A stretch of DNA of 64,000 nt from Actinomadura sp. DC4 (GTDB lineage: Bacteria > Actinomycetota > Actinomycetes > Streptosporangiales > Streptosporangiaceae), in NCBI RefSeq assembly GCF_030406325.1, contig NZ_JAUEQY010000008.1, positions 62,001-126,000 on the forward strand, read 5' to 3'. The translations under genes were made by a program, and so were the position numbers. Below the pieces are notes generated by a model, which saw nothing but the letters and a program-made list of their open reading frames with translations, ran no database searches and was not told the origin of the DNA. Each line of letters opens with the position of its first letter. Positions within the stretch are counted from its first letter, which is position 1. This document shows positions 52,216 through 60,866 of the stretch, one piece after another.

Positions 52216-53819
52216 TGAGTGGTGAGCTGGTGACGACGAGCACGGACGCCCCCGAGGCGCAGGCGGCGCCTCAGGCCCCCCGCGAGCGGCCGGAGGGGAT
52301 CGGCGTCGTGGGCTGGCTCCGCTGGGGGTGGCGGCAGCTCACCTCGATGCGTACGGCCCTGGTGCTGCTGTTCTTCCTGGCGCTCGGCACCGTGCCGGGC
52401 TCGTTCCTCCCGCAGCGCGGAGTGGCGCCGGAGAAGGTCAGCCAGTTCTACACCGACCACAAGGCCATCGCGCCGTGGCTCGACCACCTGTCGCTGTTCG
52501 ACGTGTTCTCGGCGCCGTGGTTCGCCGCGATCTACATCCTGCTGTTCATCTCCCTGTCCGGCTGCGTGCTGCCGCGATCGTGGCAGCACTTCCAGCACAT
52601 CCGCTCCCGGCCGCCGAAGGCCCCGCGCAACCTCGGCCGTCTCGCCGAGTCCACCTCGTACGAGACCGACCTCGCGCCCGAGGAGGTGCTGGCCGGGGCG
52701 GCCGAGGCCCTCAAGGGCCGCCGGTACCGCGTCGACCCGCACGGCGACCACGTCGCGGCCGAGAAGGGCTACCTCCGCGAGACCGGCAACCTGGTCTTCC
52801 ACCTGGCCCTGCTCGTGCTGCTGTTCTCGGTCGGATCCGGCGCGGCGCTCGGCTACAAGGGCAACGTCCTCCTCACCGAGGGCGACGGCTTCTCCAACAC
52901 GCTGACCTCCTACGACGCGTTCAAGGGCGGCCGGGCGTTCAGCTCCTCGGACCTGCCGCCGTTCACCGTCTGGCTCGACTCCTTCAAGGCGACCTACCTG
53001 CCTGACGGGCCCAACCGCGGTCAGCCGCTCTCCTTCGCCGCCAAGATCCGCTACCAGAACGGCCTCAAGGCGCCGGTGCGTTCCTACGACCTGCAGGTCA
53101 ACCACCCGCTCGCCATGGACGGCGCGCGGCTCTACCTGCTCGGCCACGGCTACGCGCCGCGGTTCACCGTCCGCGACGGCAAGGGGCAGGTCGCCTTCCA
53201 GGGCGCCGTGCCGTTCCTGCCGATGGACGAGGCGACCTACTCCTCCGAGGGCGTCATCAAGGTCCCCGACGCCCAGCCGGACCAGCTCGGCTTCATCGGG
53301 CTGTTCTGGCCGACCGCGGTCCCCAACGCCCAGGGCAAGGTCGTCTCGGCCTTCCCCGCGGCCTGGAACCCCCAGGTGGCCCTCTTCGCGTTCAAGGGCG
53401 ACCTCGGGCTGTCCAACGGGCTGCCGCAGTCGGTGTACAAGCTCGACACGGCCAAACTGAAGCCGATCGTGATGGGTTCGAAGACCAAGCCGCTCACGGT
53501 CGGGGAGACCGAGACGCTGCCGGGCGGAGCGGGTTCGGTCACCTTCGACGGCTACCGGCAGTACATCACCGTGCAGGTCAACCACGACCCCGGCCGCGTG
53601 CCGGCGCTCGCCGCCGGCATCATCGCGATCATCGGCATCATCACCTCCTTCCTCGTACGACGCCGCAGGGTGTGGGTCCGTGCACGCGCCGCGGACGGCG
53701 GGCGTACGGTGGTCGAGGTCGGCGGGCTGACTCTCGGTGGAGCCACACCGGAGTTCGACGCGATCGCCGAGCGCCTCCCGGGCGCCGCTCCCAAGCCCAC
53801 AACCCCTGACGAGGAGTGA
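52215..53819 (+). CDS. resB: Cytochrome c biogenesis protein ResB (Ccs1)
   Basis: 534 residues. After a Pro/Ala-rich cytoplasmic tail come helices at MRTALVLLFFLALGTVPGS, FAAIYILLFISLSGCVLP and LVFHLALLVLLFSVGSG, a large extracytoplasmic domain and a last helix (LAAGIIAIIGIITSFLV). Conserved His residues near the helices (TGNLVFHL) may position haem. With CcsB it forms the system II haem handling and cytochrome c synthetase complex. Confidence 0.94.
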   Translation: MSGELVTTSTDAPEAQAAPQAPRERPEGIGVVGWLRWGWRQLTSMRTALVLLFFLALGTVPGSFLPQRGVAPEKVSQFYTDHKAIAPWLDHLSLFDVFSAPWFAAIYILLFISLSGCVLPRSWQHFQHIRSRPPKAPRNLGRLAESTSYETDLAPEEVLAGAAEALKGRRYRVDPHGDHVAAEKGYLRETGNLVFHLALLVLLFSVGSGAALGYKGNVLLTEGDGFSNTLTSYDAFKGGRAFSSSDLPPFTVWLDSFKATYLPDGPNRGQPLSFAAKIRYQNGLKAPVRSYDLQVNHPLAMDGARLYLLGHGYAPRFTVRDGKGQVAFQGAVPFLPMDEATYSSEGVIKVPDAQPDQLGFIGLFWPTAVPNAQGKVVSAFPAAWNPQVALFAFKGDLGLSNGLPQSVYKLDTAKLKPIVMGSKTKPLTVGETETLPGGAGSVTFDGYRQYITVQVNHDPGRVPALAAGIIAIIGIITSFLVRRRRVWVRARAADGGRTVVEVGGLTLGGATPEFDAIAERLPGAAPKPTTPDEE

Positions 53820-53827
53820 CGACGACC

Positions 53828-54784
53828 ATGGTCGACACCCATCTGGCGAACCTGAGCAACCAGTTGATGCTCGGTGCCGTGCTGGTCTACGTCGTGGCCA
53901 TGGTCGCGTACGCCGCCGAGATCGCCTTCGCGCGCGACCGCGCCGTCGCCGAGCCCGCCGAGGTGCCCGAGCCGGCCAAGGTGCTGGTCGGGGCCGGCGG
54001 GCCCGAGGCCGAGGACGACGCGCCGGAGGCCGAGGAGGAGCGGCGCAAGGTCGACTGGGGCCGGTTCGCGATCCTCATGAACATCGTCGCGTGGGGGCTG
54101 CACGGCGCGGAGATCGTCACCCGGGGCATGGCGGCGGACCGCGTGCCGTGGGGCAACATGTACGAGTTCGTGTCCGCGATCACCTTCGCCGCGGTCACCG
54201 TCTACCTCGTGATGCTCTGGCGCTACAAGATCAACTGGCTCGGGCCGTTCCTCATGGTGGCGGTCCTGATCGCGCTCGGGATCGCGACGATCTGGCTCTA
54301 CAACGACCCGGGGCCGCTCCGCCCGGCGCTGCACTCGTACTGGATCGCCATCCACGTGACCGCCGCGGTCACCGCCACGGGCACGTTCACCGTGGCCGGC
54401 GTCGCGACCGTCCTCTATCTCGTCAAGCTGTGGGTCCCGGCCAAGGCCGGCGGGATCCTGGAGCGCGTCCCCCGCCCCGCCGTGCTCGACACGGTGGCGC
54501 ACCGGACGATCATGTTCGCGTTCCCCATCTGGACCTTCGCCATCATCGCGGGTGCGATCTGGGCGGACTCCGCGTGGGGCCGCTACTGGGGCTGGGACCC
54601 CAAGGAGACCTGGTCGTTCATCACCTGGGTCGGCTACGCCGGCTACCTGCACGCCCGTGCGACCGCGGGCTGGCGAGGCAAGAAGGCGGCGATCGTCTCG
54701 CTGATCGCGTTCGGTTGCCTGCTCTTCAACTTCTTCGGAATCAACTATCTGGTGTCCGGGTTGCACTCGTACGCCGGTGGGTGA
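53828..54784 (+). CDS. ccsB: Cytochrome c biogenesis protein CcsB/CcsA (ResC)
   Basis: 318 residues, about eight helices. The tryptophan-rich WWD motif is WGRYWGWDPKETWSFITW, and conserved His residues (WGLHGAEIVTRG, IAIHVTAAV, TVAHRTIM) are haem ligands. Between helix 1 and 2 is an acidic, Pro/Glu-rich loop (about residues 40-75) not found in short homologues. ATG 53828 is chosen with GAGGAG upstream; GTG 53816 overlapping the resB stop is an alternative. It completes the maturation operon. Confidence 0.94.
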   Translation: MVDTHLANLSNQLMLGAVLVYVVAMVAYAAEIAFARDRAVAEPAEVPEPAKVLVGAGGPEAEDDAPEAEEERRKVDWGRFAILMNIVAWGLHGAEIVTRGMAADRVPWGNMYEFVSAITFAAVTVYLVMLWRYKINWLGPFLMVAVLIALGIATIWLYNDPGPLRPALHSYWIAIHVTAAVTATGTFTVAGVATVLYLVKLWVPAKAGGILERVPRPAVLDTVAHRTIMFAFPIWTFAIIAGAIWADSAWGRYWGWDPKETWSFITWVGYAGYLHARATAGWRGKKAAIVSLIAFGCLLFNFFGINYLVSGLHSYAGG

Positions 54785-54861
54785 TTTTCCTTCCCCTGGT
54801 CGCAAACATTTCACGCACTAGGTGCGTCTCATCCGCTGTGGGCAAAGCTGGGAGGACTCGG

Positions 54862-56031
54862 GTGAGTAATAGGCGGTCTGCCGTCGCGCTGGTCATGGCG
54901 GCACTGCTGGCGGGCGCGTGCGCCTGTCAGAGCAGCGAGGCCGGTACGAACGGCAAGGACGGCACCAAGGCGCCGGACGCGTCGGTGCGGATCCTGCCGG
55001 CGAACGGCGACGCGAAGGCCCGGCCGGACCAGGGCATCACCGTCGCCGCGACCGGCGGAAAGCTCGACCAGGTGACCGCGGTGCAGAGCGGCAAGCCCGT
55101 CCCCGGCGCCTTCAACGCCGACCACACGCAGTGGAAGTCCACTTGGACGCTGAAGCCGGGCGCGGCCTACTCGGTCAACGCCGCGGCCAAGAGCGACAAG
55201 GGCAAGACCGTCAGCGCGGCGAGCCAGTTCACCCTGGCGAAGGCCACGGACTCGTTCTCCATCAGCGACGTCACGCCGATGCCGGGCGAGAAGGTCGGCG
55301 TGGGCATGCCGATCATCGTGACGTTCAACCGCGCCATCGCCAACCGCGCGTACGTGGAGAAGGCGCTGGAGGTCAAGTCCGACAAGAACGACGTCGGCGC
55401 CTGGCACTGGACGTCCGACCAGCAGGTCGTCTTCCGTACGCAGAAGTACTGGCAGCCGCACCAGAACATCACCTTCACGGCCCACATGGCCGGCGTGCGC
55501 GGGCTGCGCGGCGTCTACGGCACCACGGACGTCACCAAGTCCTTCAAGATCGGCGCCTCGAACATCACCGTCGCGAACGCCAAGACCCACTACATGCGGG
55601 TCGACCACGACGGCGAGGTGAAGAAGTTCCCGATCAGCACGGGCATGGGCACCACCCGGGAGTACACCACCACCAGCGGCATCCATCTCACCAAGGAGAA
55701 GGCGACGATGGTGCACATGGTGTCGCCGGGCCGCAAACCGGGCGACCCCGGCTACTACGCCGAGGACATCCCGCTGGCGGTGCGGATCAGCGACCGCGGT
55801 GAGTACGTCCACCAGAGCCCCGGCCAGTACTACGCCCTCGGTCACAGCAACGTGAGCCACGGCTGCGTCCGTACGTCCCCGACCGGCGCCCGCTGGTTCT
55901 ACAACATCGCCCAGCGCGGCGACGTCGTGGACGTCACCGGCACCGACCGCAAGCTCGAGCCGGGCAACGGCTGGACCTTCTGGGAGACGTCCTGGGCGAG
56001 CTGGCTGAAGGGCAGCGCGCTGCAGCACTGA
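54862..56031 (+). CDS. L,D-transpeptidase lipoprotein (second copy)
   Basis: 389 residues with the same architecture as the copy at 26423-27580: a Cys-containing signal (LLAGACACQSS), two Ig-like domains, YkuD catalytic domain with SHGCVRTSPTG, and a Trp-rich tail (GWTFWETSWASWLKGSAL). Shared stretches such as GEKVGVGMP, SNITVANAKTH/SNVTVANAKTH show common descent. GTG 54862 follows GGGAGGAC. It is monocistronic with a very strong terminator, unlike the sigma-linked copy, so it may be the constitutive enzyme. Confidence 0.93.
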   Translation: MSNRRSAVALVMAALLAGACACQSSEAGTNGKDGTKAPDASVRILPANGDAKARPDQGITVAATGGKLDQVTAVQSGKPVPGAFNADHTQWKSTWTLKPGAAYSVNAAAKSDKGKTVSAASQFTLAKATDSFSISDVTPMPGEKVGVGMPIIVTFNRAIANRAYVEKALEVKSDKNDVGAWHWTSDQQVVFRTQKYWQPHQNITFTAHMAGVRGLRGVYGTTDVTKSFKIGASNITVANAKTHYMRVDHDGEVKKFPISTGMGTTREYTTTSGIHLTKEKATMVHMVSPGRKPGDPGYYAEDIPLAVRISDRGEYVHQSPGQYYALGHSNVSHGCVRTSPTGARWFYNIAQRGDVVDVTGTDRKLEPGNGWTFWETSWASWLKGSALQH

Positions 56032-56046
56032 CCCGCACGACTCACA

Positions 56047-56090
56047 CAGAACGCCCCGCCGGTGCCTCAGCGCACCGGCGGGGCGTTCTG
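56047..56090. terminator. Strong bidirectional terminator, 19-bp perfect stem
   Basis: CAGAACGCCCCGCCGGTGC (56047-56065) and GCACCGGCGGGGCGTTCTG (56072-56090) pair without mismatch around a 6-base loop. It stands between the convergent L,D-transpeptidase and PLDc_N genes and should stop transcription from both sides. Confidence 0.92.
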
Positions 56091-56104
56091 CCGTGTGGGG
56101 ACGG

Positions 56105-56443
56105 TCATTCGTCGCCGCGGAGGCGACGGTCGAGCTGCCGGAGGAACTCCGGGTCGTCGTCGGGGCCCATCGGAGCGGGCGCGCCCGCCTCGGTGCGGCC
56201 TCCGTCGCCGGATAGAAGGAAGTCCGGTGGCCACGCGGTGACGTCGGCGGTGACGAAACCACGACGGCGCCCGAACACGAGCCAGGCGATGGCACCGAGG
56301 TCGAACCCCAGCAGCACGATCATGAACCAGGCGAACTTCGGTAGATGACGGGCATCGCCCTCGGTGGTCGACAGCACCTCGAAGAGGCAGTAGAGCCAGA
56401 CGCCGAGTGCGACCAGGACGAGCACGGCGGCAAGGACGAGCAT
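56105..56443 (-). CDS. PLD nuclease N-terminal (PLDc_N) domain membrane protein
   Basis: 112 residues. Two helices, LVLAAVLVLVALGVWLYCLFEVL and FAWFMIVLLGFDLGAIAWLVFGR, make up the PLDc_N domain, followed by a soluble acidic/basic tail (DDDPEFLRQLDRRLRGDE). Despite the name it contains no phospholipase catalytic motif. ATG 56443 begins exactly at the first helix. Function unknown. Confidence 0.85.
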   Translation of the reverse strand: MLVLAAVLVLVALGVWLYCLFEVLSTTEGDARHLPKFAWFMIVLLGFDLGAIAWLVFGRRRGFVTADVTAWPPDFLLSGDGGRTEAGAPAPMGPDDDPEFLRQLDRRLRGDE

Positions 56444-56635
56444 GCTTCGCAGCGTAGCTCGGGCCTGCAAGCGCCGGACCCCCCGTGGCCGGAGCGGGCC
56501 GGGGCGGGCGGCCCGTGGACACCGTCCTACCGGCGCGTACGTGCCGCTGACCTGCCCCTCCGGCGGCATCCGTTCACTCGATTTTCTGACCTGGAGTCAT
56601 GGGCGCTGTGCCGGGGGATGACGGACTCTTGAAAT

Positions 56636-56685
56636 CCGGCTTACGCTACGGCGTAGCCGGGCGGGCCTCCGCCGGGCACGGAGGC
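56636..56685 (+). promoter_or_regulatory. Two consecutive hairpins upstream of the zincin gene
   Basis: Hairpin 1 (56636-56660) pairs CCGGCTTACGC with GCGTAGCCGG around TACG, with one bulged T. Hairpin 2 (56665-56685) pairs GCCTCCG with CGGAGGC around seven bases. They end 17 bp before the ATG at 56702, just ahead of the GGGGAC ribosome site. They could be a terminator isolating the unit, or leader structures limiting expression of a toxic product. Confidence 0.45.
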
Positions 56686-56701
56686 GCTGAGGGGACGTGC
56701 G

Positions 56702-57622
56702 ATGCGCTACCGGGGGAACCGCCGCCAGGCCGAGCTGTCGGCCGACGTCCGCGGGCGGCACCGGCGGTCCAAGGACGCGGCCGGCGACACCACGACGGTA
56801 CGGGAGCGGGCCGCCGGGCGGCCACGGCGTTTCCAGCCGCGCGACGCGCGCGGACGCTTCCGGAAGATCGAGCCGGGGGACCGTCTCGAGAGCGCGGGCG
56901 GGCCGGACGCCGCTCCAGGCGACAAACCGCGCTACACCTGGCGCGACTTCGAGCTCGACGAGGACCTGCCGCGCGCGGCGCCGCATCCGCCGGACGCGGT
57001 CGACCTGCGCGACGGGCGCCGGCACTGCGGCGCGCTGGAGGGAATCCTCTACCGCCAGTGGGCCGAGGACGGGCGGTCGGCGCCCGCCGACGCCGTACGC
57101 GCCGTCGACAGCCTCGCGGAGCTGCCGGACGCGCTCAAGGAGCGGCTCGCCGAAGAACTCGACGGGATCTATGTCGGCTCCGGCGGAGTGCCCGATCTGG
57201 ACGACATGCAATATCTGCGCGGTGCTCCCTTGCCGTCCGGCAAGGCCACATGGGACATCTGCGCCGGCGCCTACGGCGACCGCACGATCGTCGTCGGAGA
57301 CAAGCCCTCACCGACGCCCGACGTTATGTTGCATGAGGTCGGACACGCACTCGATGACATCGACGGGCGGATGGTCGAAGACGGGCCCCGACAATGGCAG
57401 TCCGACAGCCCGGAGTTCCGTAGGCTCTACGAGCAATGCCTTCCGCATTTCGCGAGTGATTTTCACATTCCGGCGGGCGATCTCGGGCGCCATGAGTTCT
57501 TCGCGGACGCCTTCGCGGCGATCGCCTCTCGGCAGAGACCCGCACTTGTCGACATGCTCGGTGGGAACACTCGCGTGGCGCTCAATGTGATGCTTTTCTT
57601 CAATCGCAAATACGGGATTTAG
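56702..57622 (+). CDS. ATLF-like (anthrax lethal-factor type) zincin metallopeptidase
   Basis: 306 residues. The first 65 are very Arg-rich (for example RDARGRFRKI) with no signal peptide. The C-terminal half is a zincin: HEVGHALDDIDG with His211, Glu212 and His215, then the third ligand Glu265 in GRHEFFADAFAAI. This mirrors lethal factor (HEFGHAVDDYAG, then AEFFAEAF), including the DD after the motif. The rest of the toxin (receptor-binding and inactive NTase-like domains) is absent. With the small downstream gene it looks like a toxin-immunity or protease-partner pair. Target unknown; it could also be a housekeeping protease. Confidence 0.85.
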   Translation: MRYRGNRRQAELSADVRGRHRRSKDAAGDTTTVRERAAGRPRRFQPRDARGRFRKIEPGDRLESAGGPDAAPGDKPRYTWRDFELDEDLPRAAPHPPDAVDLRDGRRHCGALEGILYRQWAEDGRSAPADAVRAVDSLAELPDALKERLAEELDGIYVGSGGVPDLDDMQYLRGAPLPSGKATWDICAGAYGDRTIVVGDKPSPTPDVMLHEVGHALDDIDGRMVEDGPRQWQSDSPEFRRLYEQCLPHFASDFHIPAGDLGRHEFFADAFAAIASRQRPALVDMLGGNTRVALNVMLFFNRKYGI

Positions 57623-57632
57623 GGGAGAGGCG

Positions 57633-57905
57633 ATGTACGTCATCAGACTCCCCGACGGGAACCTTCGGGTTCCTGTGGGGGTGATGGGGCCCGGCCGTGA
57701 GGGAAAGGGGGGCCAGGGGGAGATCGGCAGCGTGATCGGGCAGGGCTACGTCGAGATCGGCCCTGATGATCCTGACTATCAGCGCCTTCTCGATCAGTCG
57801 ATCACAGAGGAAGAACTGGCGGACAAGCGCCGCCGATGGCGCGCGGACGACGAAGCGCTGCGCCGGGAGTTCGAGGATTTCAAAGCCGAGCAGACTGAAG
57901 AGTGA
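57633..57905 (+). CDS. Small acidic protein, putative partner of the zincin
   Basis: 90 residues, no family recognised. The N-terminus is a beta-like MYVIRLPDGNLRVPVGVMG with a Gly-rich segment (GREGKGGQGEIGSVIGQG); the C-terminus is a charged helix (ITEEELADKRRRWRADDEAL then REFEDFKAEQTEE). It starts 10 bp after the zincin stop with a strong AGGGGAGAGG site, so the two are co-expressed. Size, charge and position would suit an immunity protein or inhibitor; this is inference from context only. Confidence 0.75.
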   Translation: MYVIRLPDGNLRVPVGVMGPGREGKGGQGEIGSVIGQGYVEIGPDDPDYQRLLDQSITEEELADKRRRWRADDEALRREFEDFKAEQTEE

Positions 57906-57943
57906 CGGACACCGGGGGACAGGTGCCGGTCACGACGACTCTG

Positions 57944-58150
57944 CTAACGGCTGAGATCGGAGGAGTCGACGGCCTCCTCGCCACGCAGTAGTGCGTGTAC
58001 CTCTGACTCCCTGAAACGGCGATGCCCACCAGGAGTCCGGATGCTACTGATCCGGCCCGCGGCGGCCCAACGCGTCACAGTTTTCGGATCGACCCGGAAC
58101 AGGGCAGCGACCTCGCCTGGGGTCAGCAGGCGTTCGCTCGTGCTCTCCAC
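57944..58150 (-). CDS. bldC: Developmental regulator BldC
   Basis: 68 residues, nearly the classic BldC: LLTPGEVAALFRVDPKTVTR, WAAAGRISSIRT, PGGHRRFRESEVHALLRG. BldC is a MerR-like one-domain protein that binds direct repeats cooperatively and times the onset of development in Streptomyces. GTG 58150 is the start. Upstream (58151-58382, shared with the dehydratase gene) is AT-richer and contains a palindrome. It converges on the zincin/partner pair. Confidence 0.94.
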   Translation of the reverse strand: MESTSERLLTPGEVAALFRVDPKTVTRWAAAGRISSIRTPGGHRRFRESEVHALLRGEEAVDSSDLSR

Positions 58151-58229
58151 GTTTTCTCTCCCCCTTTGTCCCGCTCTCGTCGCGGAAGGACTGTTTCTAA
58201 GTGTGCCGGGTGAAGACCGGTTTCTCCCT

Positions 58230-58244
58230 TGTTTTCGGAAAACA
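58230..58244. promoter_or_regulatory. Perfect palindrome in the bldC / dehydratase intergenic region
   Basis: TGTTTTCGGAAAACA has 7-bp arms around one base, about 80 bp upstream of the bldC start. It is the most AT-rich dyad in the neighbourhood and a good candidate operator for bldC. The regulator cannot be named. Confidence 0.45.
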
Positions 58245-58382
58245 TCACGCTACGTAGTTTTGTGACATGCAGAAATGACCACATGTGACCGTCCGGTTGC
58301 ACTTCAACGGCGCTCGATCGGCATCCCCGCGCTCGCGGGTGCCCGGTTCTCGCCACGTCTTTGGGGCCCTTAGGGTTCTGGT

Positions 58383-59369
58383 ATGTCGGATCTTGTTACG
58401 GTGGAGGAGATCGAGGGCGCCGCCCGCAGGCTGGACGGCATCGTCCTCCGTACGCCGCTGGTGGCATTCCCTACGAAATCACCTTCGGCGCCACCTCTCC
58501 AGCTGAAGCTGGAATCACTTCAACCGGTCGGCTCGTTCAAGCTCCGCGGCGCCTACACCGCGATCAGTGGCATTCCGGAGGCCGACCGTAAGAACGGCGT
58601 CATCGCGCACTCCAGTGGCAACCACGCGCAGGCGGTCGCGTACGCGGCGAAGGCCCTGGGCATCCCGGCGGTGCTCGTCGTGCCGAACACCACGCCGCAG
58701 ATCAAGATGGACGCGTGCGCCGCGTTGGGGGCCGAGCTCGTGCTCGTGGAGCCCACCATCGAGGCGCGCGTGGAGATGGCCGAACGACTGGCCGCCGCGC
58801 ACGGCTACCCGATGGTCTCCCCGTTCGATGACCGCAGCGTCATCGCCGGCCAGGGAACGATCGGCCTGGAGATCATCGAGGACGCGCCGGACGTGGACAC
58901 GGTGCTCGTGCCGATCAGCGGCGGCGGGCTGATCTCCGGGATCGCCGCCGCGATCAAGGCCAGACGCCCCGAGACCAACGTGATCGGCGTAGAACCGGAA
59001 CTCGCCGCCGACGCCCGCGCGTCCTTCCGCGCCGGCCGCCGCATCGCCTGGCCGAGCGCCGACACCCACCGCACGATCGCCGACGCCCTGCGCGTCGAAT
59101 GCGTGGGCGCCCAGCCGTTCGAGCACATCCGGGCCCTGGTCGACGACATCGTGACGGTGAGCGAGGAGGAGATCCACGACGCGATGCGGCAGCTCGCCCG
59201 GCGGGCGCGCCTGGTCGCCGAGCCGGGCGGAGCCGTGGCGACCGCGGCGTACCTGTCGAGGTTCGGCACGGTCCAGCCACGCGGCCGCCGCCGCAACTTC
59301 GTCGCCGTCGTCTCCGGCGGCAACGCCGACCCCGCCATCTACGCCGACATCCTGAGCGAAGACCTTTAG
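58383..59369 (+). CDS. Threonine/serine ammonia-lyase (PLP)
   Basis: 328 residues of the fold-type II PLP family. Lys53 in VGSFKLRGAYTA binds PLP; SSGNHAQAVAYAAKALG and the phosphate loop SGGGLISGIA follow, with VSGGNADP near the end. It lacks a C-terminal ACT-like regulatory domain, so it is of the short catabolic (TdcB-like) type, or a serine/threonine dehydratase. It deaminates threonine to 2-oxobutyrate. Divergent from bldC. A hairpin terminator follows directly. Confidence 0.93.
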   Translation: MSDLVTVEEIEGAARRLDGIVLRTPLVAFPTKSPSAPPLQLKLESLQPVGSFKLRGAYTAISGIPEADRKNGVIAHSSGNHAQAVAYAAKALGIPAVLVVPNTTPQIKMDACAALGAELVLVEPTIEARVEMAERLAAAHGYPMVSPFDDRSVIAGQGTIGLEIIEDAPDVDTVLVPISGGGLISGIAAAIKARRPETNVIGVEPELAADARASFRAGRRIAWPSADTHRTIADALRVECVGAQPFEHIRALVDDIVTVSEEEIHDAMRQLARRARLVAEPGGAVATAAYLSRFGTVQPRGRRRNFVAVVSGGNADPAIYADILSEDL

Positions 59370-59376
59370 GACCTTC

Positions 59377-59407
59377 AGGGCCTGTTCCCGCTGCGGGGAC
59401 AGGCCCT
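59377..59407 (+). terminator. Terminator after the dehydratase gene
   Basis: AGGGCCTGTTCCCGC and GCGGGGACAGGCCCT pair over about 13 bp with one T-G wobble and a small GCTGC loop, seven bases after the stop codon. Confidence 0.8.
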
Positions 59408-59430
59408 ACGCGGCCGACCTCGCGGGGCGC

Positions 59431-59570
59431 GGGGCGCGGAGCGCGAGGTCGTGGAGTGGAAGGGCATGCCGGGGGTTGTGGGCGGATGGTCGCGAGGTGG
59501 GGGCTGCGGAGCGAGAGGTCGTAGGCGTCAGGGCAACGTGTTGGGGTTGTGGGGCGAGGGCGCGGGGTCA
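59431..59570. repeat. Imperfect 70-bp duplication in a gene-free stretch
   Basis: In the 412-bp gap 59370-59781, GCGGAGCG plus GAGGTCGT at 59436-59452 recurs at 59506-59522, and GGGTTGTGGG at 59473 recurs at 59544, giving two diverged units of 70-71 bp. The rest of the gap is G-rich on this strand with no credible gene; open frames there have no protein-like composition. Confidence 0.5.
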
Positions 59571-59781
59571 GCGCACGAGCTGGGGACTGCGGGGGCGGAA
59601 GGGCGCGGTGCGACAGATCGCGAAGCGTGAGGCTGTGCGGCGTGAAGTGGCGGCTCGTCCGTCGTCGGGCGATTGTGGGCGAGACATGGAACCTTCGGGG
59701 GCCGTGTCCGCGGGGCGTCGAGTGGCGCGGTGGGGAGTCGCCGGCGTGTGTCGCCCAGGTAGGGGATAGCCTCAGAGCGCC

Positions 59782-60024
59782 ATGCGTTCCGTACTCATTT
59801 ACAGCCTCTCGCGGCTGGCGTTGTTCGCCGCGACCGCGGGCGTCCTCTTCCTGGTGGGGGCCCGCGGGTTTCTGCTGCTCGCGCTGTCGATCCTGGTCAG
59901 CGGCATCGTCAGCTTCGTGCTGCTCTCGCGTCAGCGGGACGCGGTGTCCAGCTCGGTCACCGAGCGGGCCGGTCGGATCCGCGACAACCTCGCCGACGGC
60001 GCCGCCCGCGAAGACTCCGACTGA
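59782..60024 (+). CDS. DUF4229 small membrane protein
   Basis: 80 residues with two transmembrane helices, LIYSLSRLALFAATAGVLFLVG and FLLLALSILVSGIVSFVLLS, then a charged tail (RDAVSSSVTERAGRIRDNLA). The pattern matches DUF4229 proteins, which commonly neighbour menaquinone genes in actinobacteria. Convergent with menG. Function unknown. Confidence 0.85.
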   Translation: MRSVLIYSLSRLALFAATAGVLFLVGARGFLLLALSILVSGIVSFVLLSRQRDAVSSSVTERAGRIRDNLADGAAREDSD

Positions 60025-60041
60025 TCACCGGCTTAGGCCGG

Positions 60042-60746
60042 TCACAATGCCGGGCGGGTGGCGTGGTGCAGGGCCACCACGCCGAACGTCAGGTTGCGAT
60101 AACGCACCGATTCCCAGCCGGCCTCGCGCAGCAGGGTGGCCAGTGTCTCCTGGTCGTGCCAGGCCGCGGTCGACTCGGCCAGGTAGTGGTAGGAGTCCGG
60201 GTTCGAGCTCACCTTCGCCATCAGCGGCAGGCCGAATCTCAGGTGCGTCTCGTGCAGGCCGCGCAGCACGCGGTTCGGCGGGTGGCTGACCTCACAGATC
60301 AGCAGGCGTCCGCCCGGCTTGGTCACCCGGAGCATCTCCGAGAGTGCGGCCGGAGTGTCCCGTACGTTGCGGATGCCGAAAGAGATCGTCACCGCGTCGA
60401 AGGACGCGTCGGAGAACGGCAGCCGCAGGGCGTCGCCCGCCGCGAAGCCCAGGCCGCGTACGCCCGCCTGGCGGCGTACGCCCTGCTCAAGCATGCCGAG
60501 GGAGAAGTCGCACGCGACCGTGAGGGCGCCCGCCTCGGCGAACGGCACCGAGGACGTGCCCGTCCCGGCCGCCACGTCGAGCACCAGCTCACCGGGGGCC
60601 GCGCCCACAGCGCGTACGACCTCGCGCCGCCAGCGGCCGTCCAGGCCCGCCGTCATCAGGTGGTTGAGCAGGTCATAGCGCGCGGCCGTGCGGTCGAACA
60701 TGGCCGCGACCTCGGCCGGCTGCTTGTCCAGAGATGCGCGCGTCAT
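60042..60746 (-). CDS. menG: Demethylmenaquinone methyltransferase
   Basis: Last step of menaquinone synthesis, C-methylation of demethylmenaquinone. 234 residues of the UbiE/MenG type: [22 protein letters not shown], motif [46 protein letters not shown] and [14 protein letters not shown] are all family signatures. ATG at 60746 is selected; the ORF extends 13 codons further without conserved sequence. Divergent from menJ across 271 bp that contain a Rex-type operator. Confidence 0.95.
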   Translation of the reverse strand: MTRASLDKQPAEVAAMFDRTAARYDLLNHLMTAGLDGRWRREVVRAVGAAPGELVLDVAAGTGTSSVPFAEAGALTVACDFSLGMLEQGVRRQAGVRGLGFAAGDALRLPFSDASFDAVTISFGIRNVRDTPAALSEMLRVTKPGGRLLICEVSHPPNRVLRGLHETHLRFGLPLMAKVSSNPDSYHYLAESTAAWHDQETLATLLREAGWESVRYRNLTFGVVALHHATRPAL

Positions 60747-60866
60747 GGTCGTCGAGCCTACGCAAGGGACGGCGCATCCGGACATGCGGCCCGGCCGGAA
60801 CGATCAGGGGTGCCTCGCGGTTCCCGAGCAGCCCCCCATAAGGTTTAGACTCTGCGTGTAGCACGC

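Noticed and set aside
59476-60289. Open frames in the gap after the dehydratase and across the DUF4229 gene
   Set aside because: G-rich low-complexity translations without start context; the imperfect 70-bp duplication explains the lack of stops.
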